Origin: Lachnospiraceae bacterium
GTDB lineage: Bacteria; Bacillota; Clostridia; Lachnospirales; Lachnospiraceae
Direction of reading: 5' to 3'
DNA: 64,000 bases
Assembly: GCA_017437785.1 (NCBI GenBank)
Contig: JAFRXH010000011.1
Coordinates: 1 to 64,000 of the forward strand
Shown here: positions 11,189 through 21,178 of the stretch, piece by piece
How the letters are laid out: every line of letters begins with the position of its first letter
How positions within the stretch are numbered: the stretch's first letter is position 1
Notes under the pieces: model-generated
Seen by the model: only the letters and a program-made list of their open reading frames with translations
What the model was told of the DNA's origin: nothing
Databases searched by the model: none
Position numbers and translations under genes: made by a program

Positions 11189-12883
11189 ATGGAACCCCTT
11201 GATCAAAAGCAACTTGATTTCAATGAAGAATTCTATAAGATGATCGATCTGATGGTCTCCCCCGATAATTATAACAGGGAGCGGATGATGGAGCAGCTTT
11301 TTAAGGTGGCAAGGATGTTCCGCCTTACTAAGGTTGTGTCTGAATTCTACAGGACCGTGGCCATGGAGGCAAAAGGCCAGGGAGAAGTACTTTCCGATTT
11401 TGATGAAGGACCGGCGGATGTCAGAGTGCTCTACAGACGTTATCAGCTTGATAACGGAGTTGTTTTGAAGGCTTCCGCGTATATGGCTGAGGGAACAAGG
11501 CCTCTTGATGAAGATGAAGAGAAGAAGCTTGATATATGTATACGTTCGATGCTCAATCTCCTGAGCAGGAAAAGGATGCAGGCTACTATCGAGATGCTGG
11601 GGTATCGGGACCAGGACGGCTATCCCAATTTCCCGGCTTTCTTCAGGTACCTTGATGAGCAGAATATTACCGGCGGATTTAAGGGCTACACGGCCATGCT
11701 TTATAATCTCCGTCAGTTCTCACTTATCAACAGGGATCTGGGACATGACATGGGGGATCATATCATTCGCACGCATTTTGAAATGATTAAGGCTGTTGTC
11801 GGTGACAGAGGATTTTTGGTGCGTGTGGGAGGCGATAATTTTGCAGCTATCTTTCCGAACGAGCAGCTTGATAAGATGATAAAGGCCATGGAAGGCCTGC
11901 CTATAGTGTATGATAAGGAAAATAACAGGCGCGTTATGGTATCGGCATGCGCCGGCGTTTATATCATCCCGCCCGACTTTGAGTACAGGAATCAGGGCAG
12001 TATAGTCGACATGATATATCCGGCATGCCAGACGGCAAAGCTTGAGAAGGAAGGTACCATAGTATATGCCAGCAAAAAGAGCCTGGAGAAAAAAGAGAGC
12101 TTATTGCGCGTCCGCAGGCATTTTGAAGAAGCGCTTGAAAAGGAATATTTCCACGCTTTTTACCAGCCTAAGGTGGATGTGAAGACCGGAAAGATAATCG
12201 GAGCCGAGGCGCTCTGCAGATGTATCTATGACGGAAGGATAGTCCCGCCCGCGGAATTCATCCCCGTTCTGGAACAGAATACCGATATCTGCCGGCTGGA
12301 TTTCTATATGCTCGATCATGTATGCAAGGATATACGCAGGTGGCTCGACGCCGGAATGAACGTAGTGCGCGTTTCCGTGAACCTTTCACGCAAGCATCTT
12401 TTGGATGTTGATCTGCTCGAACACCTTATGAAAGTGATAGATAAGAATAAGGTGCCTTATAAATATATCGAGATAGAGCTTACCGAGACTACAACGGAAG
12501 TTGAATATAAAAAGCTGCGCCGTCTGGTGGAAGGGCTGAGGGAGGTAGGCATCAGCACGGCGGTGGATGATTTCGGCGTGGGTTATTCATCTCTTAATCT
12601 TATCCGTGAGCTGTCCTGGAATGTGCTTAAGATCGACAGGAGCCTGCTGCCCGGAGTCGGTAACGACAACAGGAAGATGTCTAATCTGATGTTCCACCAT
12701 ATCGCGGCGATGGCAAAGGATATGGGGCTTGAGTGCATAACGGAAGGCGTTGAGACGGCGGATCAGGTAGAAGTGCTTAAGAAGAATGACTGTCCTTATG
12801 CACAGGGCTTCTTCTATGATAAACCGCTGCCGGTGGAGGAGTTTGAGGAAAGGCTAAAAAAAGGCGGTTACGATCCCGCGTGA
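11189..12883 (+). CDS. c-di-GMP phosphodiesterase with degenerate GGDEF and intact EAL domain
   Basis: Protein of 564 residues without membrane segments. An N-terminal region of about 120 residues of unknown fold is followed by a GGDEF-type domain whose signature is GGDNF (214-218), expected to be inactive as a cyclase but possibly GTP-binding or regulatory. A C-terminal EAL domain carries the full catalytic set: EALCR (E340), VSVNLSRKHL, ELTETTTE, VDDFGVGYSSL, LKIDRS, TEGVET and AQGFFYDKPL. The likely activity is hydrolysis of c-di-GMP to pGpG, lowering motility- or biofilm-related signalling. The start has AAAAGGAGGGACACGG directly upstream. It is transcribed alone from an extended -10 promoter, between the B12 importer and the ribosomal operon. 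Confidence 0.9.
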   Translation: MEPLDQKQLDFNEEFYKMIDLMVSPDNYNRERMMEQLFKVARMFRLTKVVSEFYRTVAMEAKGQGEVLSDFDEGPADVRVLYRRYQLDNGVVLKASAYMAEGTRPLDEDEEKKLDICIRSMLNLLSRKRMQATIEMLGYRDQDGYPNFPAFFRYLDEQNITGGFKGYTAMLYNLRQFSLINRDLGHDMGDHIIRTHFEMIKAVVGDRGFLVRVGGDNFAAIFPNEQLDKMIKAMEGLPIVYDKENNRRVMVSACAGVYIIPPDFEYRNQGSIVDMIYPACQTAKLEKEGTIVYASKKSLEKKESLLRVRRHFEEALEKEYFHAFYQPKVDVKTGKIIGAEALCRCIYDGRIVPPAEFIPVLEQNTDICRLDFYMLDHVCKDIRRWLDAGMNVVRVSVNLSRKHLLDVDLLEHLMKVIDKNKVPYKYIEIELTETTTEVEYKKLRRLVEGLREVGISTAVDDFGVGYSSLNLIRELSWNVLKIDRSLLPGVGNDNRKMSNLMFHHIAAMAKDMGLECITEGVETADQVEVLKKNDCPYAQGFFYDKPLPVEEFEERLKKGGYDPA

Positions 12884-12923
12884 TCCCGGGGACGGAATAG
12901 CTGAAAGAATCCGAAAAATCTTC

Positions 12924-12952
12924 TTGACATAGAAATATCATAAACGTATAAT
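12924..12952 (+). promoter_or_regulatory. Consensus promoter of the str operon
   Basis: TTGACA (12924-12929), a 17-base spacer and TATAAT (12947-12952) are a perfect sigma-70/SigA match. Transcription should begin near 12958-12960. Confidence 0.92.
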
Positions 12953-12956
12953 AGTC

Positions 12957-12988
12957 GAGCGTGCGGTTTTGCGTGCGCTCGTTTTTTT
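12957..12988 (+). terminator. Terminator-shaped hairpin at the 5' end of the str operon transcript
   Basis: GAGCGTGCG (12957-12965) pairs with CGTGCGCTC (12972-12980), 9 bp including two G-T pairs, around the loop GTTTTG. It is followed by GTTTTTTT. The stem begins at or just beside the predicted transcription start, so it would be the first structure in the RNA. It may be a leader attenuator or a 5' stabilising stem; it cannot be the terminator of the upstream gene if the promoter call is right, unless the two overlap in function. Confidence 0.6.
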
Positions 12989-13038
12989 GCGCATGTGATA
13001 CGCATAGAAAATGTTAAGTCAGACAGGAGGTGAATAGA

Positions 13039-13458
13039 ATGCCGACATTTAACCAGCTTGTAAGAAAGGGTCGTGAGACTTCCGTTAAGAAGTCTACCGC
13101 ACCGGCGCTCCTTAAGGGCTACAACTCACTTCACAAGCGTGCGATCGATACCAATTCGCCGCAGAAGAGAGGTGTTTGCACCGCAGTAAAGACCGCTACC
13201 CCCAAGAAGCCTAACTCAGCACTTAGAAAGATCGCCAGAGTACGTCTTTCAAATGGTATTGAAGTTACCAGCTACATCCCCGGGGAGGGACACAATCTGC
13301 AGGAGCATAGCGTGGTTCTGGTAAGAGGTGGCCGTGTAAAGGACCTTCCCGGTACCAGATACCATGTCATCCGTGGTACGCTTGATACCGCAGGTGTTGC
13401 CAACAGGAAGCAGGCGCGCTCAAAGTACGGCGCAAAGCGTCCTAAGGACAAGAAGTAA
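13039..13458 (+). CDS. rpsL: 30S ribosomal protein S12
   Basis: Ribosomal protein S12, 139 residues, first gene of the str operon and part of the decoding centre. The N-terminus [13 protein letters not shown], the [11 protein letters not shown] loop and the [14 protein letters not shown] loop are canonical. The lysines where streptomycin-resistance substitutions occur are wild type in both loops. ATG 13039 is preceded by AGGAGGTG; the GTG nine bases earlier is part of the ribosome site region and is not needed. Highly biased codon use fits strong expression. Confidence 0.98.
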   Translation: MPTFNQLVRKGRETSVKKSTAPALLKGYNSLHKRAIDTNSPQKRGVCTAVKTATPKKPNSALRKIARVRLSNGIEVTSYIPGEGHNLQEHSVVLVRGGRVKDLPGTRYHVIRGTLDTAGVANRKQARSKYGAKRPKDKK

Positions 13459-13573
13459 GAAAGACCTGGGTATCATGGACAAATTTAAATGTCGGAGTTC
13501 TGTTTCATCTATTAATTTAGATACAGCGCGAACACATTTTGATTTTGATGTGAGTACCGAAGATCTAATCACG

Positions 13574-13596
13574 CCTGTCTATACAGTTTAGACAGG
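13574..13596 (+). other. Hairpin in the rpsL-rpsG spacer
   Basis: CCTGTCTA (13574-13581) pairs perfectly with TAGACAGG (13589-13596) around a 7-base loop, about 27 bases before the rpsG start. There is no T-run, so it is more likely a processing or stability element than a terminator. The 165-base rpsL-rpsG spacer is otherwise unremarkable. Confidence 0.45.
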
Positions 13597-13623
13597 GAGC
13601 AATTGATTAAGGAGGGAAGAACC

Positions 13624-14094
13624 GTGCCACGTAAAGCACATATTCAGAAAAGAGATGTTCTGGCGGATCCCCTGTACAATGATAAGGTTGTTACCAAACT
13701 GATCAACAACATCATGCTCGACGGCAAGAAGGGTGTTGCTCAGAAGATTGTATACGGCGCATTCGCTAAGGTTCAGGACAAGAGCGGCAAGCCGGCACTC
13801 GAAGTGTTCGGTGAGGCAATGAACAACATCATGCCCATGCTCGAAGTTAAAGCAAGACGTATCGGTGGTGCTACCTATCAGGTGCCTATCGAAGTGCGTC
13901 CCGACAGACGTCAGGCTCTGGCTCTGCGCTGGCTGACTATGTTCTCAAGGAAGCGTTCCGAGAAGACCATGATCGACAGACTTGCAGGCGAGATTATGGA
14001 TGCAGCAAACAATACCGGCGCTGCTGTTAAGCGTAAGGAAGAGATGCATCGTATGGCTGAGGCTAACAAGGCGTTTGCTCACTACAAATTCTAA
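13624..14094 (+). CDS. rpsG: 30S ribosomal protein S7
   Basis: Ribosomal protein S7, 156 residues, a primary 16S rRNA-binding protein that nucleates head assembly of the small subunit. It begins [20 protein letters not shown] and contains the canonical [20 protein letters not shown] block. The start is GTG, chosen because AAGGAGGGAAGAACC lies immediately upstream and the N-terminus then matches the family exactly. fusA begins 18 bases downstream. Confidence 0.98.
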   Translation: MPRKAHIQKRDVLADPLYNDKVVTKLINNIMLDGKKGVAQKIVYGAFAKVQDKSGKPALEVFGEAMNNIMPMLEVKARRIGGATYQVPIEVRPDRRQALALRWLTMFSRKRSEKTMIDRLAGEIMDAANNTGAAVKRKEEMHRMAEANKAFAHYKF

Positions 14095-14112
14095 GGAAGG
14101 AGGGAATGATAA

Positions 14113-16233
14113 GTGGCTGCTGAAAGAGAATATCCTCTTGAGCGTACCAGGAATATCGGTATCATGGCTCATATCGACGCAGGTAAGACTACGCTGACAG
14201 AGCGTATACTTTACTATACCGGCGTTAATTACAAGATCGGCGACACTCACGACGGTACTGCTACCATGGACTGGATGGAGCAGGAAGCAGAGCGTGGTAT
14301 CACGATCACATCAGCCGCTACCACCTGCCACTGGACAATGCAGGAAAACTGCAAGCCCAAGGCCGGCGCACTGGAGCATCGTATCAACATAATCGACACT
14401 CCGGGACACGTTGACTTTACGGTAGAGGTGGAGCGTTCACTCCGTGTACTTGACGGCGCTGTAGGTGTGTTCTGTGCAAAGGGTGGTGTTGAGCCCCAGT
14501 CAGAAAACGTATGGCGTCAGGCTGACACCTACAATGTTCCCCGTATGGCATTCATCAACAAGATGGATATCATGGGTGCGAACTTCTACGGTGCAGTAGA
14601 TCAGATAAGGAACAGACTTGGTAAGAATGCCATCATTCTTCAGTTACCCATCGGTAAGGAAGACGAGTTCAAGGGCATCATCGATCTGTTCGAGAATAAG
14701 GCATATATCTACAATGATGATAAGGGCGATGATATCTCTATCGTTGATGTGCCCGATGATATGAAGGACGATGCAGAGCTGTATCGCAGCGAGCTGATCG
14801 AAAAGGTCTGCGAGCTGGATGACGACCTCATGGAGCAGTTCCTTGAGGATCAGATCCCTTCCGTTGAAGATATGAAGAAAGCACTGCGCAAGGCTACCTG
14901 TGACTGCCGTGCGGTACCCGTATGCTGCGGTAGTGCATATCGTAACAAGGGTGTTCAGAAGCTCCTTGATGCGATCCTTGAGTATATGCCCGCACCTACA
15001 GACATCCCCGCTATCAAGGGTGTTGATCTGGACGGTAACGAGGTAGAGAGACATTCATCGGATGAAGAGCCTTTCTCCGCACTGGCATTCAAGATAATGA
15101 CCGATCCTTTCGTAGGTAAGCTGTCATTCATCCGTGTATATTCCGGTACCCTTAATTCCGGTTCTTACATACTGAATGCTACCAAGGATAAGAAAGAGCG
15201 TGTAGGCCGTCTGCTCCAGATGCATGCCAACAAGCGTGCCGAGCTGGACAAGGTTTACTCCGGCGATATAGCTGCAGCAGTAGGTTTCAAGTTCACCACT
15301 ACCGGTGATACCATCTGTGATGAGCAGCATCCCGTTATACTTGAGAGTATGGAATTCCCCGAGCCCGTTATCGAGCTGGCTATCGAGCCTAAGACCAAGG
15401 CCGGCCAGGGCAAGATGGGTGAGGCACTTGCAAAGCTTGCTGAGGAGGATCCTACCTTCCGTGCACATACCAATACCGAGACCGGACAGACCATCATCGC
15501 AGGTATGGGTGAGCTCCATCTGGAGATCATCGTTGACCGTCTGCTTCGTGAGTTCAAGGTTGAGGCTAACGTAGGTGCACCTCAGGTTGCTTACAAGGAA
15601 GCATTTACCAAGCCGGTTGATGTGGATTCCAAGTATGCTAAGCAGTCCGGTGGTCGTGGTCAGTACGGTCACTGTAAAGTTAAGTTCGAGCCCATGGATC
15701 CCAACGGTGAGGAGACATTCAAGTTTGAGTCTACCGTTGTCGGTGGTGCTATACCCAAGGAGTATATCCCTGCGGTTGGCGAGGGTATCGAAGAGGCTGC
15801 AAAGGCAGGTATCCTGGGCGGATTCCCCGTACTGGGCGTACATGCAAACGTATACGACGGATCTTACCATGAAGTCGACTCTTCGGAAATGGCATTCCAT
15901 ATTGCAGGTTCAATGGCATTCAAGGATGCTATGCAGAAGGGTGGAGCAGTACTGCTCGAGCCCATCATGAAGGTCGAGGTTACCATGCCTGAAGAGTACA
16001 TGGGTGACGTTATCGGCGATATCAACTCACGCCGCGGACGCATCGAAGGTATGGATGATCTGGGCGGCGGAAAGATAGTACGCGGATATGTTCCTCTGGC
16101 TGAAATGTTCGGTTATTCCACCGACCTGCGTTCCAAGACCCAGGGCCGTGGTAACTACTCAATGTTCTTTGAGAGATACGAGCAGGTTCCCAAGAACATC
16201 CAGGATAAAGTACTTGCCGCAAAGACTAACTGA
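14113..16233 (+). CDS. fusA: Translation elongation factor G
   Basis: Elongation factor G, 706 residues, the GTPase that drives ribosomal translocation. G motifs [17 protein letters not shown] and NKMD are all present; the five-domain length is normal. The start is GTG at 14113 behind AAGGAAGGAGGG, giving [21 protein letters not shown] single copy is seen here with classic str operon placement, arguing for the housekeeping EF-G rather than an EF-G2 or a tetracycline-resistance protein. Confidence 0.98.
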   Translation: MAAEREYPLERTRNIGIMAHIDAGKTTLTERILYYTGVNYKIGDTHDGTATMDWMEQEAERGITITSAATTCHWTMQENCKPKAGALEHRINIIDTPGHVDFTVEVERSLRVLDGAVGVFCAKGGVEPQSENVWRQADTYNVPRMAFINKMDIMGANFYGAVDQIRNRLGKNAIILQLPIGKEDEFKGIIDLFENKAYIYNDDKGDDISIVDVPDDMKDDAELYRSELIEKVCELDDDLMEQFLEDQIPSVEDMKKALRKATCDCRAVPVCCGSAYRNKGVQKLLDAILEYMPAPTDIPAIKGVDLDGNEVERHSSDEEPFSALAFKIMTDPFVGKLSFIRVYSGTLNSGSYILNATKDKKERVGRLLQMHANKRAELDKVYSGDIAAAVGFKFTTTGDTICDEQHPVILESMEFPEPVIELAIEPKTKAGQGKMGEALAKLAEEDPTFRAHTNTETGQTIIAGMGELHLEIIVDRLLREFKVEANVGAPQVAYKEAFTKPVDVDSKYAKQSGGRGQYGHCKVKFEPMDPNGEETFKFESTVVGGAIPKEYIPAVGEGIEEAAKAGILGGFPVLGVHANVYDGSYHEVDSSEMAFHIAGSMAFKDAMQKGGAVLLEPIMKVEVTMPEEYMGDVIGDINSRRGRIEGMDDLGGGKIVRGYVPLAEMFGYSTDLRSKTQGRGNYSMFFERYEQVPKNIQDKVLAAKTN

Positions 16234-16238
16234 TCAAT

Positions 16239-16270
16239 TACCGTCACAGCCCGTCAGGGTTGTGATGGTA
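16239..16270 (+). other. Long hairpin between fusA and tuf
   Basis: A stem of about 14 bp (16239-16252 with 16257-16270, two G-T pairs) closes on the tetraloop GTCA. It starts 5 bases after the fusA stop. It lacks a T-run, so it may protect the fusA 3' end or act as a weak terminator ahead of the separate tuf promoter. Confidence 0.6.
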
Positions 16271-16291
16271 TCAACTAAATACTAAAATCAC

Positions 16292-16320
16292 TTGAAAAAT
16301 CACAGCAGATTTAGTATAAT
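16292..16320 (+). promoter_or_regulatory. Promoter of tuf
   Basis: TTGAAA (16292-16297), a 17-base spacer and an exact TATAAT (16315-16320). It gives tuf an independent start within the str operon. Confidence 0.85.
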
Positions 16321-16366
16321 TATCGACAGTGATTTTTGAACACCATTTAAGGAGGATAATAAAAAA

Positions 16367-17554
16367 ATGGCTAAGGAGAAATTTAACAGATCCAAACCCC
16401 ACTGTAACATCGGTACCATCGGCCACGTTGACCATGGTAAGACCACTCTGACCGCAGCTATCACTAAGGTTCTGGCAGAGAGAGTTGCAGGTAACACCGC
16501 TACCGATTTCGAGAACATCGATAAGGCTCCCGAAGAGAGAGAGCGTGGTATAACCATCTCTACAGCTCACGTTGAGTATGAGACTGAGAAGAGACACTAC
16601 GCACACGTTGACTGCCCGGGACATGCTGACTACGTTAAGAACATGATCACCGGTGCTGCACAGATGGACGGTGCTATCCTGGTTGTTGCTGCTACCGATG
16701 GTGTTATGGCTCAGACCAAGGAGCACATCCTGCTTTCACGTCAGGTTGGTGTGCCTTACATCGTAGTATTCCTTAACAAGTGCGATATGGTAGACGATCC
16801 CGAGCTTATCGAGCTGGTTGAGATGGAAGTTAACGATCAGCTTGCTGAGTACGATTTCAACGACTGCCCTATCGTTAAGGGTTCAGCTCTTAAGGCTCTA
16901 GAAGATCCCTCAAGCGAGTGGGGCGACAAGATCATGGAGCTTATGAACACTGTTGACGAGTACATCCCCGATCCTCAGCGTGATACCGACAAGCCTTTCC
17001 TTATGCCTGTCGAGGACGTATTCACCATCTCCGGTCGTGGTACTGTTGCTACCGGCCGTGTTGAGCGTGGTACCCTGAAGCTGAACGAGGAAGTTGAGAT
17101 CGTTGGTGTTCGTGAAGAGAGCCGCAAGACCGTTGTTACCGGTATAGAGATGTTCCACAAACTGCTTGATGAGGCAGTTGCAGGTGATAACATCGGTGCA
17201 CTGCTTCGTGGTGTTAACCGTACCGATATCGAGCGTGGACAGGTGCTTTCAAAGCCCGGCAGCGTTACCTGCCACAAGAAGTTCACTGCTCAGGTTTACG
17301 TACTGACCAAGGACGAAGGTGGACGTCATACTCCTTTCTTCAACAACTATCGTCCTCAGTTCTACTTCCGTACAACCGATATCACAGGCGTTTGCAACCT
17401 GCCTGAGGGTACCGAGATGTGCATGCCCGGCGATAACGTAGAGATGACCATCGAGCTCATCCACCCCATCGCTATGGAGCAGGGTCTTACTTTCGCTATC
17501 CGCGAAGGTGGCCACACCGTAGGTTCAGGCCGTGTTGCTACCATCATCGAGTAA
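16367..17554 (+). CDS. tuf: Translation elongation factor Tu
   Basis: Elongation factor Tu, 395 residues, the GTPase that delivers aminoacyl-tRNA to the ribosome. The GTP-binding motifs are [17 protein letters not shown] and NKCD; the effector loop reads [10 protein letters not shown]. Domains II and III are complete and end with [15 protein letters not shown]. The ATG follows AAGGAGGATAATAAAAAA. It has its own promoter and a strong terminator, so it can be expressed above the rest of the operon. Confidence 0.99.
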   Translation: MAKEKFNRSKPHCNIGTIGHVDHGKTTLTAAITKVLAERVAGNTATDFENIDKAPEERERGITISTAHVEYETEKRHYAHVDCPGHADYVKNMITGAAQMDGAILVVAATDGVMAQTKEHILLSRQVGVPYIVVFLNKCDMVDDPELIELVEMEVNDQLAEYDFNDCPIVKGSALKALEDPSSEWGDKIMELMNTVDEYIPDPQRDTDKPFLMPVEDVFTISGRGTVATGRVERGTLKLNEEVEIVGVREESRKTVVTGIEMFHKLLDEAVAGDNIGALLRGVNRTDIERGQVLSKPGSVTCHKKFTAQVYVLTKDEGGRHTPFFNNYRPQFYFRTTDITGVCNLPEGTEMCMPGDNVEMTIELIHPIAMEQGLTFAIREGGHTVGSGRVATIIE

Positions 17555-17585
17555 TTAACGGTACAGAACTTATTAAGAAGATCCG

Positions 17586-17618
17586 AAACCGGAGAGCTTA
17601 GCCTCTCCGGTTTTTTTC
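17586..17618 (+). terminator. Intrinsic terminator after tuf
   Basis: AAACCGGAGAG (17586-17596) pairs with CTCTCCGGTTT (17603-17613) around a 6-base loop and runs into TTTTTTT. This is a textbook intrinsic terminator 32 bases after the tuf stop. Confidence 0.93.
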
Positions 17619-17661
17619 TGTTTATTCTGCATAAAGCAGATCAGAATATGCCGCATAAACC

Positions 17662-17690
17662 TTGACGTTATATACAAAAAAAAGTAGAAT
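17662..17690 (+). promoter_or_regulatory. Promoter of the chemoreceptor-larB unit
   Basis: TTGACG (17662-17667), a 17-base spacer and TAGAAT (17685-17690), 42 bases before the ATG. Confidence 0.7.
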
Positions 17691-17732
17691 TATCTTTATA
17701 ATGCTTATTATATTGATCGAAAGGAGTCGGAT

Positions 17733-19250
17733 ATGTCATCAATAAGAGAAGAGAGTGAAAAAAGCAAACTGGAGAGACTGGCGGCGATGTCGGAGATAGC
17801 TATCGCCAATAAGATCGCAGTGATAGCTTTAACGGTTATATGTTCGATAATATCTGCGGCATATTTTCTTGAGTTTATTAAACATACAAGGACTATAGGC
17901 TATATCATAGGTACCGTGATACTGGCTATGGTACCTGTAGTGATCTCATGGATCGTATATAATATGGACAATAGATCGGTCCCGCTTAAGTATATCATAG
18001 TGATCGGTTACAGCATTTTATATACATACCTGATATTTACTGCAAGTAACGACCTGGTATTTACTTATATCATCCTGATGCTGATCGTCATCGTGCTTTA
18101 TAACGATAAGAAGCTGATAGCACTGATGGGCGGGATAGCGATAGCGGAAGTTATCATTGCTGCGGTCATAAAGCTTATGAACGCCGAGGATCCCAAGTCG
18201 GTAACGGCCACGATAGAGATCCAGATCTTACTGATGATACTTATCGTTGCATTTTTGCTGGCTGTATCTACGGGTACGAGACGCTTTGAAGAGATCCGTA
18301 TGGCCAGACTGGTACTGGAGCAGAATAAGGCTAATGAGATGACTGAGCGTATCCTGGCTGTATCCGGTGAGATGACTGATACAGTTGAGAAGGTAGCTGT
18401 TCATATGGAGGAGCTGAGGGAGTCCGTTGACCGCACAGTTGCTTCCATGCAGGAGGTTAGCAGCGGTACCGCAGAATCTGCAGAGGCTGTACAGAGACAG
18501 CTGCTCCAGACAGAAGAGATACAGAGGCATGTATCTAATGTTGAGGATGCTGCTAAGGTGATCGGCGAAAATGTTAAGGCCACCGGGGATGCAGTATCCG
18601 AAGGCCGTGACCATATCAGGGAGATGAATAACTATACCGCACAGGTAGATAAGGCCGGCAAGGAAGTGGCAGCTGTGCTCGATGTCTTTAAGGCGACCAC
18701 TTCCAAGATGAATACCATAACAGACCTGATAACCAATGTGGCATCGGAAACATCGCTGCTGGCGCTGAATGCATCAATAGAGGCGGCGAGAGCCGGTGAA
18801 GCCGGAAGAGGATTCGCTGTAGTAGCCAGTGAGATATCATCCCTGGCAAAGCAGACTACCGAAGCTACAGAGAATATCGTTGAGATGATAGAAAACATCA
18901 CCGCACAGGTTGATACTATGGTAGATACCATTGACAGGCTTATAAGTACAGGTGCTGAAGAGAGCCACTGTGCTGATGAGACTGCAAAGAGCTTCAGTAC
19001 CATAGCCGAGAATGTGGCTGTTATCAGCAGCCATTCAAACCAGCTTGGTGCGGTGGTATCCCAGCTTGCAGCCGCCAACAGGGAGATAGTGGACAGCATA
19101 CAGACCATATCGGCGATCACCGAAGAGGTTACGGCGCATGCATCTGAGACCACGGCAGTAAGCGAGCAGAACAGCAATATCGTTGCCGATATCAATACGA
19201 TGGTGGATGCACTGAGCGAGAATGCAAAGCAGCTTAAAGCTGAAGGATAA
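17733..19250 (+). CDS. Methyl-accepting chemotaxis protein with six-TM sensor region
   Basis: Chemoreceptor of 505 residues. The first about 190 residues hold six hydrophobic segments with only short loops, so there is no large extracellular ligand domain. A basic turn ([10 protein letters not shown]) leads into a long coiled coil without an obvious HAMP domain. The signalling hairpin tip is canonical, with [20 protein letters not shown] near residue 340. The protein should signal through CheW/CheA; input is probably membrane-embedded or intracellular. The start ATG follows GAAAGGAGTCGGAT. larB begins 3 bases after the stop, so the two are cotranscribed. Confidence 0.9.
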   Translation: MSSIREESEKSKLERLAAMSEIAIANKIAVIALTVICSIISAAYFLEFIKHTRTIGYIIGTVILAMVPVVISWIVYNMDNRSVPLKYIIVIGYSILYTYLIFTASNDLVFTYIILMLIVIVLYNDKKLIALMGGIAIAEVIIAAVIKLMNAEDPKSVTATIEIQILLMILIVAFLLAVSTGTRRFEEIRMARLVLEQNKANEMTERILAVSGEMTDTVEKVAVHMEELRESVDRTVASMQEVSSGTAESAEAVQRQLLQTEEIQRHVSNVEDAAKVIGENVKATGDAVSEGRDHIREMNNYTAQVDKAGKEVAAVLDVFKATTSKMNTITDLITNVASETSLLALNASIEAARAGEAGRGFAVVASEISSLAKQTTEATENIVEMIENITAQVDTMVDTIDRLISTGAEESHCADETAKSFSTIAENVAVISSHSNQLGAVVSQLAAANREIVDSIQTISAITEEVTAHASETTAVSEQNSNIVADINTMVDALSENAKQLKAEG

Positions 19251-19253
19251 GGT

Positions 19254-20003
19254 ATGGATAAGACGTATGAGATCTTAAAGAGTGTAAAAGACGGCACTGT
19301 CTCTATAGAAGAAGCAGAGAGATATTTTAAACGCGCACCGTTTGAAGAGCTGGAATATGCCAAGCTTGATACACACCGCGGCATACGCAGCGGCTTTCCC
19401 GAGGTGGTTTTCTGCCAGGGCAAGGAAGACGGATATCTTCAAACGATCTATGTAAAAATGGCGCAGCAGGAAGGCTGCGTACTGGGAACAAGGGCCAGCG
19501 CACATCAGTATGAATGCGTCAGGTCGGTGTTGGAGGATGTGACTTACGATCCGGTTTCCCGTATCCTTAAACTGCAGCGCGGGGAGACTGAATTAAAGGG
19601 CGGCATAGCTGTCTGTTGCGCAGGGACGGCTGATGTGCCTGTTGCAGAGGAAGCATCACAGACTGCCGAGTACTTCGGTACAAAGGTCACACGCGTATAC
19701 GATGTAGGGGTAAGCGGTATACACAGGCTCCTTTCGAAAGTTGAACTTTTACAGAGTGTTAACTGTGTGGTCGCCATAGCGGGAATGGAAGGCGCGCTGG
19801 CAAGTGTGATAGGCGGCCTTGTGTCGGTACCTGTCATAGCCGTGCCCACATCGGTAGGCTACGGAGCCAGCTTCGGAGGCCTTTCGGCGCTCCTTACCAT
19901 GATAAATTCCTGTGCCAACGGGATAGCGGTAGTCAATATAGATAACGGCTACGGCGCGGGCTATATGGCAACGCAGATCAACCGGCTGGCAGTGGGGAAG
20001 TAG
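19254..20003 (+). CDS. larB: LarB, nickel-pincer cofactor biosynthesis carboxylase
   Basis: LarB homologue, 249 residues. In the known pathway LarB carboxylates and hydrolyses nicotinic acid adenine dinucleotide at the start of nickel-pincer nucleotide synthesis (the lactate racemase cofactor). The N-terminus has LDTHRGIRSGFPEVVFCQGK, a LarB signature. The C-terminal half is a PurE/AIR-carboxylase-like domain, with CCAGTADVPVAEEA, DVGVSGIHRL and VPTSVGYGASFGG. It is tightly coupled to the upstream chemoreceptor. larC, larE and larA are not in the window. Confidence 0.88.
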   Translation: MDKTYEILKSVKDGTVSIEEAERYFKRAPFEELEYAKLDTHRGIRSGFPEVVFCQGKEDGYLQTIYVKMAQQEGCVLGTRASAHQYECVRSVLEDVTYDPVSRILKLQRGETELKGGIAVCCAGTADVPVAEEASQTAEYFGTKVTRVYDVGVSGIHRLLSKVELLQSVNCVVAIAGMEGALASVIGGLVSVPVIAVPTSVGYGASFGGLSALLTMINSCANGIAVVNIDNGYGAGYMATQINRLAVGK

Positions 20004-20089
20004 GGGCGTTTCTATATACTAAAACTACTTTCTATGATAAAATGATATTTATGGCTTTATGCTCACGATAAAAAAGGAGGTATTCTTTT

Positions 20090-21118
20090 ATGAAGCAGTT
20101 TAAGGGGTATATGCATGGTGTTAACCTTGGCGGGTGGCTTTCACAGTGTGTACATACCAAAGAACATTACGACAGCTTTATCAATGAGATGGATATCCGT
20201 AAGATAAAGAGCTGGGGGATGGACCATATCCGTGTACCGGTGGATTACGATCTTGTAGAAGAAGCAGACGGTACCTATAAAGAATCCGGTTTTGCATATT
20301 TGGACGAGATCATTGAATGGTGCGGAAAGCACGGGCTCAATATGATACTCGATCTGCACAAGACTTTCGGATTCTCTTTCGATTCGGGAGAGCATGAGGC
20401 AGGATTTTTCGATAACGAAAAATATCAGGAACGATTCTACCGCCTTTGGGAGGAGTTCGCACGCCGCTTTGGCGGCTTCAGCGACCGCCTTGCATTTGAA
20501 CTGTTAAACGAGGTGACGGCTAAAGAATACTGTGAGCGCTGGAACCGTATATCACGTACATGCATAGAGCGTATCCGTAAGATCAGCAGGGATGTAAAGA
20601 TACTGATCGGAGGATACTATAATAACAGTATTGAAGGATTAAAGGGGCTGGAAGATCCTTATGATGATAATATCGTATATAATTTCCACTGCTATGAACC
20701 TTTGATATTTACGCATCAGGGAGCACCGTGGATCGACAGCATGGATACTTCTTTCAGGATGAAGGTAGACAGTACATATGCGGAATATGTCAGGTATTCA
20801 TCCGAGCAGCTTAAGGGATTTACGGTGGATCTGTCATCCTACGAGCAGGATAAGCCTCTTGGCGTTGAGTATTTTGAGAATCTTATGGAAGAAGCCGTAA
20901 GCATTGCGGAGAGTAAGAATGTAGCGCTCTACTGCGGTGAGTTCGGCGTTATAGACCGTGCAACTCCCGAGGATGCACTCAAGTGGTATGAACTGATCTG
21001 CAGCTGCTTTGAAAAACATTCCATAGGAAGAGCTGCATGGAGCTATAAGAAGATGGATTTTGGCCTTTCCGATGAGCGTATGAGCACTGTGATAGAAAAG
21101 CTCCTGAAGCTTATATAG
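20090..21118 (+). CDS. Glycoside hydrolase family 5 (intracellular)
   Basis: GH5-type beta-glycanase of 342 residues forming a single TIM-barrel catalytic domain. The N-terminus GVNLGGWLSQ and the HIRVPVDY strand are family signatures. The acid/base is E141 in ELLNEVT and the nucleophile is E284 in YCGEFGV; HCYEPL supplies the conserved His/Tyr pair. There is no signal peptide, carbohydrate-binding module or dockerin, so it should act on imported oligosaccharides in the cytoplasm. It opens a run of glycan genes (esterase, GH3, sugar-binding lipoprotein). ATG 20090 follows AAAAAAGGAGG. The exact substrate (beta-glucan, mannan or other) cannot be told. Confidence 0.88.
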   Translation: MKQFKGYMHGVNLGGWLSQCVHTKEHYDSFINEMDIRKIKSWGMDHIRVPVDYDLVEEADGTYKESGFAYLDEIIEWCGKHGLNMILDLHKTFGFSFDSGEHEAGFFDNEKYQERFYRLWEEFARRFGGFSDRLAFELLNEVTAKEYCERWNRISRTCIERIRKISRDVKILIGGYYNNSIEGLKGLEDPYDDNIVYNFHCYEPLIFTHQGAPWIDSMDTSFRMKVDSTYAEYVRYSSEQLKGFTVDLSSYEQDKPLGVEYFENLMEEAVSIAESKNVALYCGEFGVIDRATPEDALKWYELICSCFEKHSIGRAAWSYKKMDFGLSDERMSTVIEKLLKLI

Positions 21119-21178
21119 GATTCCGGGGAAAGACTGTATTATATATTTACTTTAATGTGTTAGATCGGAGAAGCAAAA

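Noticed and set aside
13475..13581. Regulatory RNA in the rpsL-rpsG spacer beyond the single hairpin
   Set aside because: Only a weak 5-bp pairing of ATCTA with TAGAT is visible; it is not enough to call an element.
13475..13591. A 38-codon frame in the rpsL-rpsG spacer
   Set aside because: It has no ribosome site, its composition differs from the neighbouring genes, it ends inside a hairpin, and no family resemblance is seen.
14113..16233. fusA as a tetracycline-resistance ribosomal protection protein
   Set aside because: Length, G motifs and placement in the str operon are those of housekeeping EF-G.
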